A stretch of 64,000 nucleotides of DNA from Dysidea avara (taxonomy: Eukaryota > Porifera > Demospongiae > Dictyoceratida > Dysideidae): NCBI RefSeq assembly GCF_963678975.1, contig NC_089285.1:8294694-8358693 (forward strand). The letters are read 5' to 3'. Positions 43,554 to 55,549 of the stretch are shown one piece after another. Under the pieces are notes generated by a model. That model did not search any database and was not told the origin of the DNA. It worked only from the letters and a program-made list of their open reading frames with translations. The stretch's first letter is position 1. Each line of letters opens with the position of its first letter. The position numbers and the translations under genes were made by a program.

Positions 43554-45461
43554 CTAGCTAATTTTCATAATTTGGATGAGCAATGGAGCTCTTCAAATAT
43601 TTTATACAGAATTTATGTGACAAGGCCTACAAAAACTACACTATGTTGTTACTCAACTACTACTGTATTAGAGTTTTAGCATTCTGCAGTACATGTAGTG
43701 AATACTTCATGCCTACTAACTAAAGCTTTCAAGGCAATAATGAAAAATGAAAGTTTGAAATTTAAGCTAACTTTATCTAGCTGTATCCGACATGTGATAT
43801 TTAGTAGGCTTTGTCACATACATTGTGCAGATTTTGAATTTTTATCTTCTGTATATGCACAGAATGTTACCATATATACAAGATTCTCATAATTCCACAG
43901 AAGCTATGCAATCAGTACTTTATGGAAATATTAGGTAGGTTGTCAAGGTGCACTGTTTCCATGGTAACTAATTTTATTTAAGCTCTAGATTTGTGTGCTT
44001 TGTAAATCTTCCTAGGAGTCAGATAAACTTAGACACTTGTTCATGTGGTGTAGTGTATTGTTTCTGAATTACAAATTTCCTTTAAATAAATAAGTCTTGT
44101 CATCTAAAATGTAGTCAGCTTATGAAATTCTTAAAGGAAAGAGCACAAAGGCTGTTACGGTACAATAGCCTATAAATTATAAATGTTACATACATACAGT
44201 ACAAAATGCAATGTTAGTGGGTCTTCCACTCCCAGGATGCTGTTGTGGCATAATGGAGCCTTTGCAACTTAATAGTTTGAACTTTGAACAGTCAACTTGA
44301 GGTAATATTCTTCAGTGTATTGCAGGGGTACTGTAGTTTGTCCATTAACTAATCCCCACTGCACAGCAGTTACTAAGGCAATGGGAGTGTAGGAGGGACT
44401 AAGCCAAACATTACGAAGTCTGTTACTGAGACTGTCCATTAATTTAACTGTAGTTAGCTAAATTTGGTGTTAAACTAGCCATAATCATATGCAATACAAG
44501 AGTACTACTGCTAACATGAAACAAAAAAAATCTAGTTTCATTAATGAAATCATGATGTGTTGAGCGTTTTAAGGAATGTGCAACAAAAGGAAGAAATCAT
44601 TTGGAACAAGATAACGGTGGGTGGATTTAACTGAGGATGAGGATTTGCTTAGCTATGGAAATTGAGAAAAATGAAAGTGTAAAAACTAAACATAAATTGG
44701 GAGTGATTCGGCAACACTGATGGGGCGCCCATATGGTCATCACTTATGACCTTGAGCAAGTTTTAACCGAACTATTGGCCCAGTGACTTTTAGCAAGAGG
44801 CCATGGTAGAGAATTGGGTGTGTAACTGTAATGTGCCTTATTAAAATGTGGCTACTCTGGTGATGCCTGCCAGCATAGAGGTAGGGTCTGGTTCAACATT
44901 TGTAGTGTGTAACACCGATAAGATTGCATTTTTGGTGACTATGTTAGCTGTAGAATTATTTAATATGTAGAAGAGTTTGTCACAAAGTTCTATGAAGATG
45001 CATGATCAACGCTGCTTACACCAATAAGGTGTGCTTTAAAAAGAACATCAGATAGATCTTGCATTGGCATATAATCAATATACTGGTAATACTGCTTATC
45101 AGCTGTTTTGTTGAGAACTACTTATTAGTGGGGAAGTTAAGTCATATGATCGTTCACTTCGTGATAAAAGCACCAAATTTGGTGTGGTGATACTTTACTT
45201 CATGCATTTTCATTTTAGGATGGGTACCATTAAAATTTACAATGGTAAACCCACCATTATTAACGTTTTTGAAAAGCTTTGAACCAAGGAAACCTTACAA
45301 ACATACACTTCTTAGCTCTACATGCATTCAACATATAAATGAACATGAAAACATGTTTGTGTGTAGCAAGAACATGTTTATAGTAAATTGCTTGTATTTT
45401 CAGTATAATCGTGACCAAACACTAGAGCTACACTTTACCTGAAATACATTGCAGCCAAAAT
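43554..45461. other. Unassigned stretch
   Basis: No gene, long inverted repeat or RNA was recognised. Short ORFs (for example 43698-43892 and 45242-45442) have no family signature. It could include the 3' UTR and spacer of the gene ending at 43553. Confidence 0.3.
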
Positions 45462-45688
45462 TGTGACCAAATTTGACAAAACAAGGCTTCCACACATACA
45501 AATCTCTGACTCTAACAAACTGTAACTTGACTACTCAGTAAGCTATTTACCTAAAATTTTTACACAATTCTTTCCCAGTAAATAACAGGTCAAAATTTTT
45601 AACAGATTGCATGCTCCTACATCGAGTTATTGTCAAAATCATAAAACTGGATGTGAGTGGAAGCCTTGTTTTGCCAAATTCGGTCACA
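45462..45688. mobile_element. TGTGACC-type MITE
   Basis: The left end TGTGACCAAATTTGACAAAA and the right end (reversed TGTGACCGAATTTGGCAAAA) are inverted over 32 bases with two mismatches, both ending in GGCTTCCAC. The ends resemble those of the MITE at 55.15 kb. It is 227 bp long and non-coding. Confidence 0.8.
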
Positions 45689-46427
45689 TTTTAACAATTA
45701 CATTGATACTCTGAATCGATTAACATCATGTTTTTTGTTGTTGTGGATCACTGTATAGTAGGGTCCACAAAGGTTTGGTATGGCCCATGAAAAACACTCA
45801 AAAACCACCCTCACTTCCCTGATGAGGAGGAGGCAGTATTGGTTAGGTAAAACTATATAAACCTAAAATAGCCTTCAGATCAACCCGCAGGTATTTTAAG
45901 AGAGTGTGACTCAGCCATTCATCAAATGGCCAACCAGTTTGTGTGCTTCCATTGAAGGGATGGTAAGACTGTTCCTAGTAGAACATTTATCAGTTTATAA
46001 GAATTCCACATTCAAATTATTACCACTAAACACAATGTGCAACTCTATATACCAGAACTAAGGACAGGTGGCCATACAAACAACTTCCAACACATTAGAC
46101 AGTAGTGTAATTCTATATGATGCCTCTTCTAGTGTTAGCAAGTTTTTGTACAGAGCAGGGCAAAACAAGTTGATGTTGTGATACTTCCAAAAACCAGGCA
46201 CCATGCAGCAAACAAATCTAACTGGAATTAATTAACTGTATACTAAACTAATATTTATTTTGACTTATTGCTACATACAAAATTAAATCGCAGTAATTTA
46301 TAATTCATGAATTATTTCGTAATCCTGTAATTACGTTGCTAAGCATGGTGTAATTTGCAGTATAACTCGTGTGAAATGATCTGGCCTGATGGTAATGATA
46401 CATTGGGTATAATAATATATGTATAAC

Positions 46428-46590
46428 CATGCAAAGTTCACATGTGAGACAGTTCTACTATCACATGCAAATGTTTGATTGTATTCCCTCAGGATGACCA
46501 GGTCAATTCATGCAAAGTTCACATGTGAGACAGTTCTACTATCACATACATGTTTGATTGTATTCCCTCAGGATGACTAGGTCAACTACT
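46428..46590. repeat. 81 bp tandem duplication
   Basis: CATGCAAAGTTCACATGTGA begins a unit repeated after 81 bases with a few changes. It ends with CCCTCAGGATGACTAGGTCA, directly upstream of the Penelope-like ORF. Confidence 0.8.
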
Positions 46591-46646
46591 CTATAAAGAT
46601 AATCAGTCCTCACATAGAAAGCGGTGTAGTGAAAAAGTAGGAAAAA

Positions 46647-48596
46647 ATGTCAGCTAAATTTTGTGACATTGATGTGATGAAAACTCAGCTATCAACAGAT
46701 TTTGCCCTCTCCACACAACATATTCACCACAACCTCACCAAATGTGAATTGAATGCACTAACAAAACTGAAGAATAACAAGGATATTGTGATCAACCAAG
46801 GAGACAAGGGCAGTTCCATTGTCATTCAAAATAGATGGGACTACATTAAAAACAATGAAGACCATCTCCAAGACCCTCTCACCTACACCCAATTAGAGGG
46901 AGACCCAACAGGGCACCTCTGCGAACAAAACACCTCTTGTTCAAACCAAACGGCTTCCTTACTGACGAGATGTTCCATTTCTGCCTGCCACCCACTAGCT
47001 AGATTCTATTCCCTATTAAAAGTACACAAAAACCCCATGAAAATCAGACCAATTGTGTCAAGCTGCAACAACCCAACTGAGAACATTTCTCAATTTTAGA
47101 CCATTGGCTACAACAGTCAATGCATACCCTGCCATCCTATCTTCAAAATACCAACCAACTTATCAACAATCTATGTTCCTTAAGCATCCCAGAGGACAGC
47201 TGGCTAGTAACTGTGGATGTTAAATCATTATACACCTGTATACCTCACAAAGAGGGAGTTGAAGCATGTAAGCATGCTCTTCTTGCCACAGAAAACCTCA
47301 ACCTTTAACAACCACCAACTGAACACTCATCACACTCATTGAATTAGTCCTACAAAACAACACCTTCGAGTTCAATGATAAAGTATACAAACAAATCAAT
47401 GGCATAGCTATGGGTACAAAGATGGCTGTAGCGTATGCAAACATCTTCATGGGACAACTTGAAAACCGTATTCTTTCTTCTATGAAAGATACATTGATGA
47501 TATTTTATTCATAACTGATGACACGGACGCCAACCTTAAACATTTTATTCAAACCTTAAACCAAGCCCACCCCACAATTAAATTCACAGCAGAATATAGC
47601 AAAGAAAAGGTCACATTCCTTGATGTAAACATCTACAAAGGCCCCCAACTTTCCCACCACACACACCCTAGATTTTGAAACACATATCAAGCCCACCAAC
47701 CCACAACTACTTGTATATGTACCAAAAAAGGTATCATAGGAGAAACAAAGCGTTTACTCAGAACCAACTCAAGGAGAAAGACGTTCGATCAATTTGTGGA
47801 CAAATATGAAACACAAATGACCAGAAGAGGCTACTCACCTAATTTTATCAAAACTTTTACTAACAAAATACAATTTAATGACAGAGATCTATCAGTCAAA
47901 AATAGAAAAAAAAAAAAACAATCAAAAAAGCCTCTTCCAGAACTATTTTCTCAGTGAGATACACCCCTACCGCTCTCAAGGCCACACAAATCATCAGAAA
48001 ATACTAGCCTAACATAACAAAAATGAAAAGCCTCTCTAACAAAGTCAAATCCACCCCCATGTTTGCACCCCGCACCAATAAAAGCATTAAGACTAATCTA
48101 GTGAGAACTAAATTACCACTCTTGACAACCAACACTTCTTCCACCCACTAAGCTTCCCCTCCAAATTTCCCCACCCACAGACCACACTAGACCTATTTTC
48201 CAACCCTGTCAATTACCCCACTGTTTTTTTGACAAACTCATCAACTTGTCTACACTTGCCAAAAGCTCCATCACCAATAGATCCCATCCCATTAGAGACC
48301 AAATACACTGCTTGGGCACAAATGTTATTTACCTCTTAACATGCAAAAAATGTAACACCCAATTCATTGACCACTCCCACATAACCTTAAGATTATCAAT
48401 AGCCAAGCATTTACAACTAATCAATATGGCCAAAATACAACAACCCTCCCTCCCTATACATGCCCACTTTGCCACTCCTAATCACAAAATGAGCATTCAA
48501 CCGCTGGAGACCACTGTCCCAGCACACATTGTAAGCAAACGCAATGACTGGATACAAAGAATACAATGCCAGTACCCACGAGGCCTCAATGTCTGA
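46647..48596 (+). pseudogene. Penelope-like retroelement: RT and GIY-YIG endonuclease parts, decayed
   Basis: The first frame has INQGDKGSSIVIQNRWDYIK, YSLLKVHKNPMKIRPIVSSC and NNPTENISQF. After a stop come PSYLQNTNQLINNLCSLSIP and WLVTVDVKSLYTCIPHKEGV (first catalytic Asp region). Another frame gives [20 protein letters not shown], and [12 protein letters not shown]-like sequence, with the catalytic Asp pair, around 47480-47510. After much damage, the frame at 48246-48596 reads NVIYLLTCKKCNTQFIDHSH and HAHFATPNHKMSIQPLE. This has the layout of a GIY-YIG nuclease, although the YVG motif is changed to FID. The RT-then-GIY-YIG order is characteristic of Penelope-like elements. Several stops and frameshifts show it is inactive. 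Confidence 0.75.
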
Positions 48597-48997
48597 CAAA
48601 TTCAACACCCTGCTGCACAAGAGAGGTATTGGTTTTCAACTTACACACTGTAATATATTATGACAAAATTTGATGTATAATGAATAATATGCGTACACAC
48701 TCTAAAAGAAGGACTTTTTATTCAATACAGGTGCATCCCAAAACCTTTACAAATATTCTCAACACAATGTGTTATCTTCCTAGCTGTTAACACTTAAACA
48801 ATGCTAGATATTTTATCAAGTTGTTATAGAGTCCTATTTTTTATCCCTCCTAAATTATAAGAATGCAACTCCAACCCTTCCTTTTGATTTCTCCTTCATC
48901 TTGTTGGCTAGAACCCTGGACTGCTAGAGCTTTAGGCGTACATGCTAGCCACTTTACTACCACTGCCTACTAACCGCCTCCTCTAGTTCTCTATTTT
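48597..48997. other. Unassigned stretch downstream of the Penelope-like element
   Basis: No gene was recognised. It may include the element's 3' untranslated part. A CTRR or hairpin boundary was not apparent. Confidence 0.25.
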
Positions 48998-49135
48998 TCA
49001 AACATTCCTCAAGCAAATTTTATTAGTATATAACTTGCATGAGAGGTGATCAGCAATAGGACTAATTTTGTGCAGCTTATTATAATTATAATGCCCCCAG
49101 GAAAAAGCCTTGGTATTGCAAAGGCGAAAGAATAC

Positions 49136-49330
49136 CTTATACTCCTCAATATAGTCTAGAAAACCTTCTAGGCCTTCGTGTTCTTCTTCACCACTGTCGT
49201 AATCATAACTAGCCTCACGCTTTTCATCTCGTTCGGCTTCTTCATCCGAATCAATCCAGTCACTATCATCGTCCAGCATAGCAGCGACTTCTTTCGCTCG
49301 TAACTTCTTCATATTTCGTCCAGTTTTCAC
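49136..49330 (-). CDS. Possible acidic first exon, family unknown
   Basis: The minus-strand start MKTGRNMKKLRAKEVAAML leads into the strongly acidic DDDSDWIDSDEEAERDEKRE and DYDSGEEEHEGLEG, then LDYIEEYK. A donor AAG|GTATTC lies at about 49135, after which the open frame becomes non-specific. Acidic N-termini of this kind occur in some transposon-derived proteins (for example piggyBac-type) and in nuclear host proteins. No downstream exon was recognised, so the identity is open. Confidence 0.25.
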
Positions 49331-50650
49331 GCTTTAAAGACAATTAGAATCGTGAAACCATGGCAAGCAGCTAGGCAGTAACGGTTCATCAATTGGATAT
49401 TCTCTGCGGACATTATGCCCCTTTAAACGCGCATGTATATTTGCGCCACTAAAATGGCTTTTCGGTAACAGCGGTTTTACGCATTACGTATTTAATTGGG
49501 ATAACAAAGGGTTAACCAAGTTAATGATAATGAACACCCCACTAAAACTTAGGTGCACAATAACGTTTCCCCTTGTCATGCCACTGATCAAGTAACACAT
49601 AGCAATAGTTTCTGTCCTCCATGAGGAGTTGGATGCCCAGACTACCTTTAGTGGAATGATGCAGATAACCTGAAGAAATGATTAATACCAATACAATATT
49701 ATCCTCCCTTGAGAAGTACATAACACCCCATGTCCACACACAACTACAACACACACCCCAATCCTCTAAATTATATAAACCCCCATTTAAAGCCCACTCT
49801 ACCACTTAAAAATATTTACACCACCCCACTCACCTATTTAAACTTTAGATACCCAATTCTGTGCCGGTCAGCACAGATGGGAGAGCAGAAACATTGCAGG
49901 TGAGCTTGCTGAAGAACCAGTGATGAAGGTTCTTAAGGCACACTACACGATGCACCTGAACAATCACGTGAGATAAACTTCAAAACACACACGTGTATTC
50001 TACACATGCGCACCACGCCCCCACTTCCCTCCCAAAAAACCGGCAAAGCTTGTTCCTCTTAGTTACCACTCGTTACTATATTACATAACCCCCAACCGTT
50101 GTTTGAGCTACCGTAGCCCAGCCGTCGTTGCCACTTATAGTTATTTCAACCGCTATTGGAGTTAACCAAAATAGTTGCCGCTACTCAGCTACACCTAAAC
50201 CAACAACTCAATTGCTACTTCTACTTCCATTCGCCAAAAGGTAAAGTCAAATATTTTATAAAAACCTTTTCTATACTCTTCTCCTTTGCAGCCACACCCC
50301 ATACCAAGAAACGTAATTTGCTAATCACCAGCCGCAACAGGAAGCTACACAAACACCTAACCGCACAGGAAACCATAAAACCACACGTTCTAACACATTT
50401 CGAGGTACAATATAAAAATGCATTCTTTAATCGTTACAAATGTGTTTTTCTGCGTCCCTTACAATAAATACAATTTTCTCCTCCTTTTCCTAAATTTACA
50501 GACTTAACACGCCTCATCAGTCCTAAGAACCAGTTCCCCCTGAGCTTCTTCCCTAGTTTCAATTTACTACATTTTTCTAGTTCTAGCCTCCGCATGTTTT
50601 AACACAGCTTCTTTTAGCCAACTATTTTCAGACACTGACAACATCACTCA
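49331..50650. other. AC-rich non-coding stretch with possible small intron
   Basis: The plus strand is notably poor in G between about 49700 and 50600. A frame at 50156-50467 spans a GGTAAAGTC donor and a TCTCCTTTGCAG acceptor (about 50238-50290), so a small spliced transcript is possible, but there is no domain. At 50653 CAGTGCTAGAAATAACGGTC matches the TE end at 25.26 kb. Confidence 0.3.
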
Positions 50651-51655
50651 GTGCTAGAAATAACGGTCGGCCATCGGCCATTTTCCGAGCAAATTATGAT
50701 TTTGACCGTCCTTTTGCTGTTATGTTCGGCCATATGGCCAGCCAAACTGTAACAGTATTATTAATCAAGACACACGGTAGTGTGTCGTGCGGCCCAAGAA
50801 GCCGGCGCGTAACACCCGTGAGTATGTAGTGTGTCGTGCGGCCCAAGAAGCCGGCGCGTAACACCCGTGAGTATATTGACAGGAAGAAAGAAAACGCAAT
50901 TTTCGCACCTCCGTAGCTCTGTGCTTCCTTGATGAAACAAGACGATTTTTGCTGTGGACATGCCCCCCAACTGCAGCACTCTACATTCCAAATTTGAGCG
51001 AAATCGCTTCGCGCGTTCCCGAGATATGCGACTTCAAAAATTGGCTGAGTTTCTTCGTTTTTTTCTTCTTCTTCTTCTTCTTCTTCTTCTTATTTTTCTT
51101 TTTCTTGTCGCACACTTACAAAAACTGCTATAAAACTCGAACGCGTTATCCGATTGCCTTGAAATTTGGCACACAGAAGGGGGGTATAAAGGCGCATCTC
51201 GGTACCAACTTTGGCTGGAATACCATAAACAGACAAAGAGTTATGAGCGATTATGCACGAAAAATAACACCAATATGTTGTCACGCCTACAGGGTAAACC
51301 GCGTATGGGAAGAAGCTGAAAATCGGTGGGTGAATAGGTTAACTATTGAACCTCAAACCTTTTGTGGTTTGAAAGAAATCGAGCTAAAAACCAGGAAGAT
51401 ACAGCGAAAAAATCAACAGTGTGTAACAATTACGCAATCGAGATTAGCTAATTTTTAATATTTTTATTTTATTATTATTATTATTATTATGCTTGCCACG
51501 CCTACCAGGTAAACCGCTTGGGGTAATGCTTTCAAAATCGCTGTACAGATGGAGTTATCATCTTAGAAAGGCTCTTCAATGGTGTAGAAGAATCAGACTT
51601 AAATCCACGGAGTTATAACACGAAATCCAACTTGGTGTAGCAAGTGCGAGATCGA

Positions 51656-54600
51656 GATACTCTAATAGAGCAGTCATCCTAATAGAGCAGTCACCCTGAA
51701 CAGAATTAAAGAGATCAGTTAGAAATAAGTAACCTGTATAGAGATCAGCTACAAACAAATCACCCTGTAGAGAGTTCAGCTACAAACAATTCACCCTGTT
51801 AAAACATCAGTTAGAAGAAGATTTCTTGTAGAGAGTTCAAATACAAACAAATCACCCTGTTGAAAGATCAGCTAGAAGATGTCACCTTGTAGATAGTTCA
51901 GTTACAAAGAAACCACCATGTAGAGAATTCAGCTACAAACTAGTGACCCTGTAGATACATCAGCTAGAAGAAGTTACCTTGTAGAGAGTTCAGCTACAAA
52001 GAAACCATTCTGTAAAGAGCTCAGCTGCAAACAAATCACCTATACAGAATTCAGCTACAAACAAATCACCCTGTAGAGAGATCAGCTAGAAGAAGTTACC
52101 TTGTAGATAGTTCAGCTACAAACAAATCATCCTGTAGAGAGATCAGCTAGAAGAAGTTACCTTGTAGATAGTTCAACTACAAACAATTCACCCTGTACAG
52201 AGCTCAGTTAAAAGAGGTTTCCTTGTAAAAAGTTCAGCTACAAACAAATCACCCTGTAGAGAGATAAGTAAGAAGAAGTTACCTTGTAGATCGTTCTGCT
52301 ACAAACAATTCACCCTGTAAAGAGATCAGCTAGAAGAAGTTACCTTGTAGAGAGTTCAGCTACAAAGAAACCATCATGTAGAGAATTCAGCCGCAAACAA
52401 ATCATGTATAGAGAGTTCAGCTACAAACAAATCTCCCTGTAGAGAGATCAGCTAGAAGAAGTTTCCTTGTAGAGAGTTCTGCTACAAACAAATCACCCCG
52501 TAGAAAGATCAGCTAGAAGAAATCACCTCATAGAGAGTTCAGCTTCAAAGAAACACTCATGTGAGAGTTCAGGTACAAACAAATTGTCCTGTAGAGAGAT
52601 CAGCTAGAAGAAGTTACCTTGTAGAGAGTTCAGCTACAAAGAAACCATCATGTAGATAGTTCAGGTACAAACAAATCACCCTGTAGAAAGATCAGCTATA
52701 GAAGAAATCACCTTGTAGAGAGTTCAGCTACAAAGAATCTATCGTGTAGAGAGTTTAACTACAAACAAATCACCCTGTAGAAAGATCAGCTATAGAAGAA
52801 ATCACCTTGTAGAGAGTTCAGCTACAAAGAAACCATCATGTAGAGAGTTCAGCTACAAACAAATCGGCCTGTAGAGAGATCAGCTAGAAGAAATTACCTT
52901 GTAGAGAGTTCAGCTACAAAGAAACAATCATGTAGAGAGTTCAGCTGCAAACAAATCACCTGTAGAGAGTTCAGCTAGAAACAAGTCACCCTGTAGAGAG
53001 ATCAGCTAGAAACAAGTCACCTTGTAGAGAGTTCAGCTAGAAGAAGTAACATTGTAGAGCTACAAAGAAGCTACCATGTAGAGTTCAGCTGCAAACAAAT
53101 CACCCTGTAGAGAACTCAGCTACAAACAAATCGCCCTGTAGAAAGATTAGCTAGAAGAAGTTACTTTATAGGGAGTTCAGCTATGAACAGATCACCCTGT
53201 AGAGAGTTCAGCTACAAACAAATCACCCTGTAGAGAGTTAAGTTACAAAGAAACCACCATGTAGAGAGTTCAGCTGCAAAAAAAATCAATCACTCTGTAG
53301 AGAGTTCAGCTAGAAGAAGTCACCTTGTAGAGAGTTAAGCTGCAAATAAATCACCCTGTAGAGAATTCAGCTACAAACAAATCACCCTGTAGAAAGATCA
53401 GCTAGAAGAAGTTACCTTGTAGAGAGTTCAGCTACAAAGAAACCACCATGTAGAGAGTTCAGCTGCAAACAAATCACCTGTAGAGAATTCAGCTAGAAAC
53501 AAGTCACCCTGTAGAGAGATCAGCTAGAAACAAGTCACCCTGTAGAGAGTTCAGCTAGAAGAAGTCACATTGTAGAGAGTTCAGCTACAAAGAAACTACC
53601 ACGTAGAGAATCCAGCTGCAAACAAATCATCCTGTAGAGAGTTCAGCTAGAAGAAGTCACCTTTTAGAGAGTTCAGCTACAAAGCAACCACCATGTAAAG
53701 AGTTCAGCTGCAAAAAACTCAATCACCTTGTAGAAAGATCGGCTAGAAGAAGTTACCTTGTAGAGAGTTCAGCTACAAAGAAACCACCATGTAGAGAGTT
53801 CAGCTGCAAACAAATCACCTGTAGAGAGTTCAGCTAGAAACAAGTCACCCTGTAGAGAGTTCAGCTAGAAGAAGTCACATTGTAGAGAGTTCAGCTACAA
53901 TGAAACTCCCATGTAGAGAGTTCAGCTGCAAACAAATCACCCTGTAGAGAACTCAGCTACAAACAAATATGCAGTGAAAAAGATCAGCTAGAAGAAGTTA
54001 CCTTGTAGAGAGTTCAGCTACAACGAAACCACCATGTAGAGAGTTCAGCTACAAACAAATCACCTGTAGAGAGTTCAGCTAGAAACAAGTCACCCTGTAG
54101 AGAGATCAGCTAGAAACAAGTCACCTTGTAGAGAGTTCAGCTAGAAGAAGTCACATTGTAGAGAGTTCAGCTACAAAGAAACCACCATTTAGAGAGTTCA
54201 GCTGCAAACAAATCACCCAGTAGAAAGTTCAGCTATGAACAGATCACCCTGTTGAGAGTTCAGTTAGAAACAAGGAATCCTGTAGAGAAATCACCTAGAA
54301 GTATCGCCTTGTAGAGTTCAGCTACAAACAAATCACCTGTAGAGAGTTCAGCTACAAACAAATCACCCTGTAGAGAGATCAGCTAGAAGAAGTTACCTTG
54401 TAGGGATTTCAGCTACAAACAAATCACCCTGTAGAGAGTTCAGCTACAAAGAAACTATTCTGTAAAGAGCTCAGCTGCAAACAAATCACTTGTACAGAAT
54501 TCAGCTACAAACAAATCGCCCTGTAGAGAGATCAGCTAGAAGAAATTACCTTGTAGATAGTTCAGCTACAAACAAATCACCCTGTAGAAAGATCAGTTAG

Positions 54601-55135
54601 AAGAACTTACCTTGGAGAAAGTTCAGCTACAAAGAAACCATTTTGTAAAGAGCTCAGCTGCAAACAAATCACCTGTACAGAATTCAACTACGAACAAATC
54701 ACCCTGTAGAGATCAGCTATAAGAAGTTACCTTGTAGATAGTTCAGCTACAAACAAATCTCCCTGTAGAGAGATCAGCTAGAAGAAATTACCTTGTAGAG
54801 AGTTCAGCTACAAAGAAACCACCATGTAGAGAGTTCAGCTGCAAAGAAATCACCCTGTAGAAAATTCTGCCAGAAACAAATTGCCCTGTAGAAAGATCAG
54901 TTAGAAGAAGTTACCTTTTAGAGAGTTCAGCTACAAAGAAACCATTCTGTAAAGAGCTCAGCTGCAAACAAATCACCTATACAAAATTCAGCTACAAACA
55001 CATCACCTGTAGAGAGATCAGCTAGAAGAAGTTACCTTGTAGATCGTTCAGCTACAAACAATTCACCCTGTAGAGAGAGCAATTAGAAGAAGTCACCTTG
55101 TAGAGTGTTCAGTTACAAAGAAACCACCATGGAGA
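51656..55135 (+). repeat. Minisatellite array of about 31 bp monomers (copy 3)
   Basis: Monomer variants follow one another: GTAGAGAGTTCAGCTACAAA + CAAATCACCCT, GTAGAGAGATCAGCTAGAAG + AAGTTACCTT, and GTAGAGAGTTCAGCTACAAA + GAAACCACCAT. Runs of the same variant order recur (for example around 53400-53600, 53740-53900 and 54000-54180), so a higher-order repeat of about five to six monomers exists. The total of 3.48 kb is roughly 110 monomers by length. Confidence 0.95.
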
Positions 55136-55152
55136 TTTCTGTAATCAATATA

Positions 55153-55382
55153 TGTGACCGGATTTGCGAAAAGGGGTCTTCCACACACATCCAATTCCGT
55201 AAATGTTGGAGACCATAACTCAGTGTTCAAGTAACATAATTATTAACCTGAACATTTCACCATGTATTCAGCTATAGTGGTGCTCACCACTGCCCAAATA
55301 TCAAGGCAATAGCTCTTTCCAATCTGAAGTTATCAATTGTCAAAGTTGGCAAATTGGACCCCTTTTCGCAAATCCGGTCACA
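55153..55382. mobile_element. TGTGACC-type MITE inside the composite element
   Basis: TGTGACCGGATTTGCGAAAA (55153) is repeated exactly inverted at the other end (...TTTTCGCAAATCCGGTCACA, 55382), with 26 or more perfect bases. It is absent at the same place in copy 2, so it inserted after the copies separated. Confidence 0.85.
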
Positions 55383-55549
55383 TATGTATTATACAGTATA
55401 TATAATTTGTACATTTACTGATAAAATATTTAAAGTACATCTACTTCATCTTTTCTTCTTCCTGTAGTAAAGAAAAAAACATAGGTTAAAAAAGTCCCAA
55501 AGCTGGCCATAGGCCGGCTTTGGGGTATACAAATACAAAAAGAAATGAA

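Noticed and set aside
43554-45461. Short ORFs as further exons of the membrane protein gene
   Set aside because: Exon C ends with a stop at 43553 and later ORFs have no phase-compatible splice context that I could defend.
50949-51458. 169-codon open frame with a poly-Phe stretch
   Set aside because: Not listed as a gene: poly-Phe comes from a CTT microsatellite and the equivalent region of copy 1 has stops. It is kept only as a finding.
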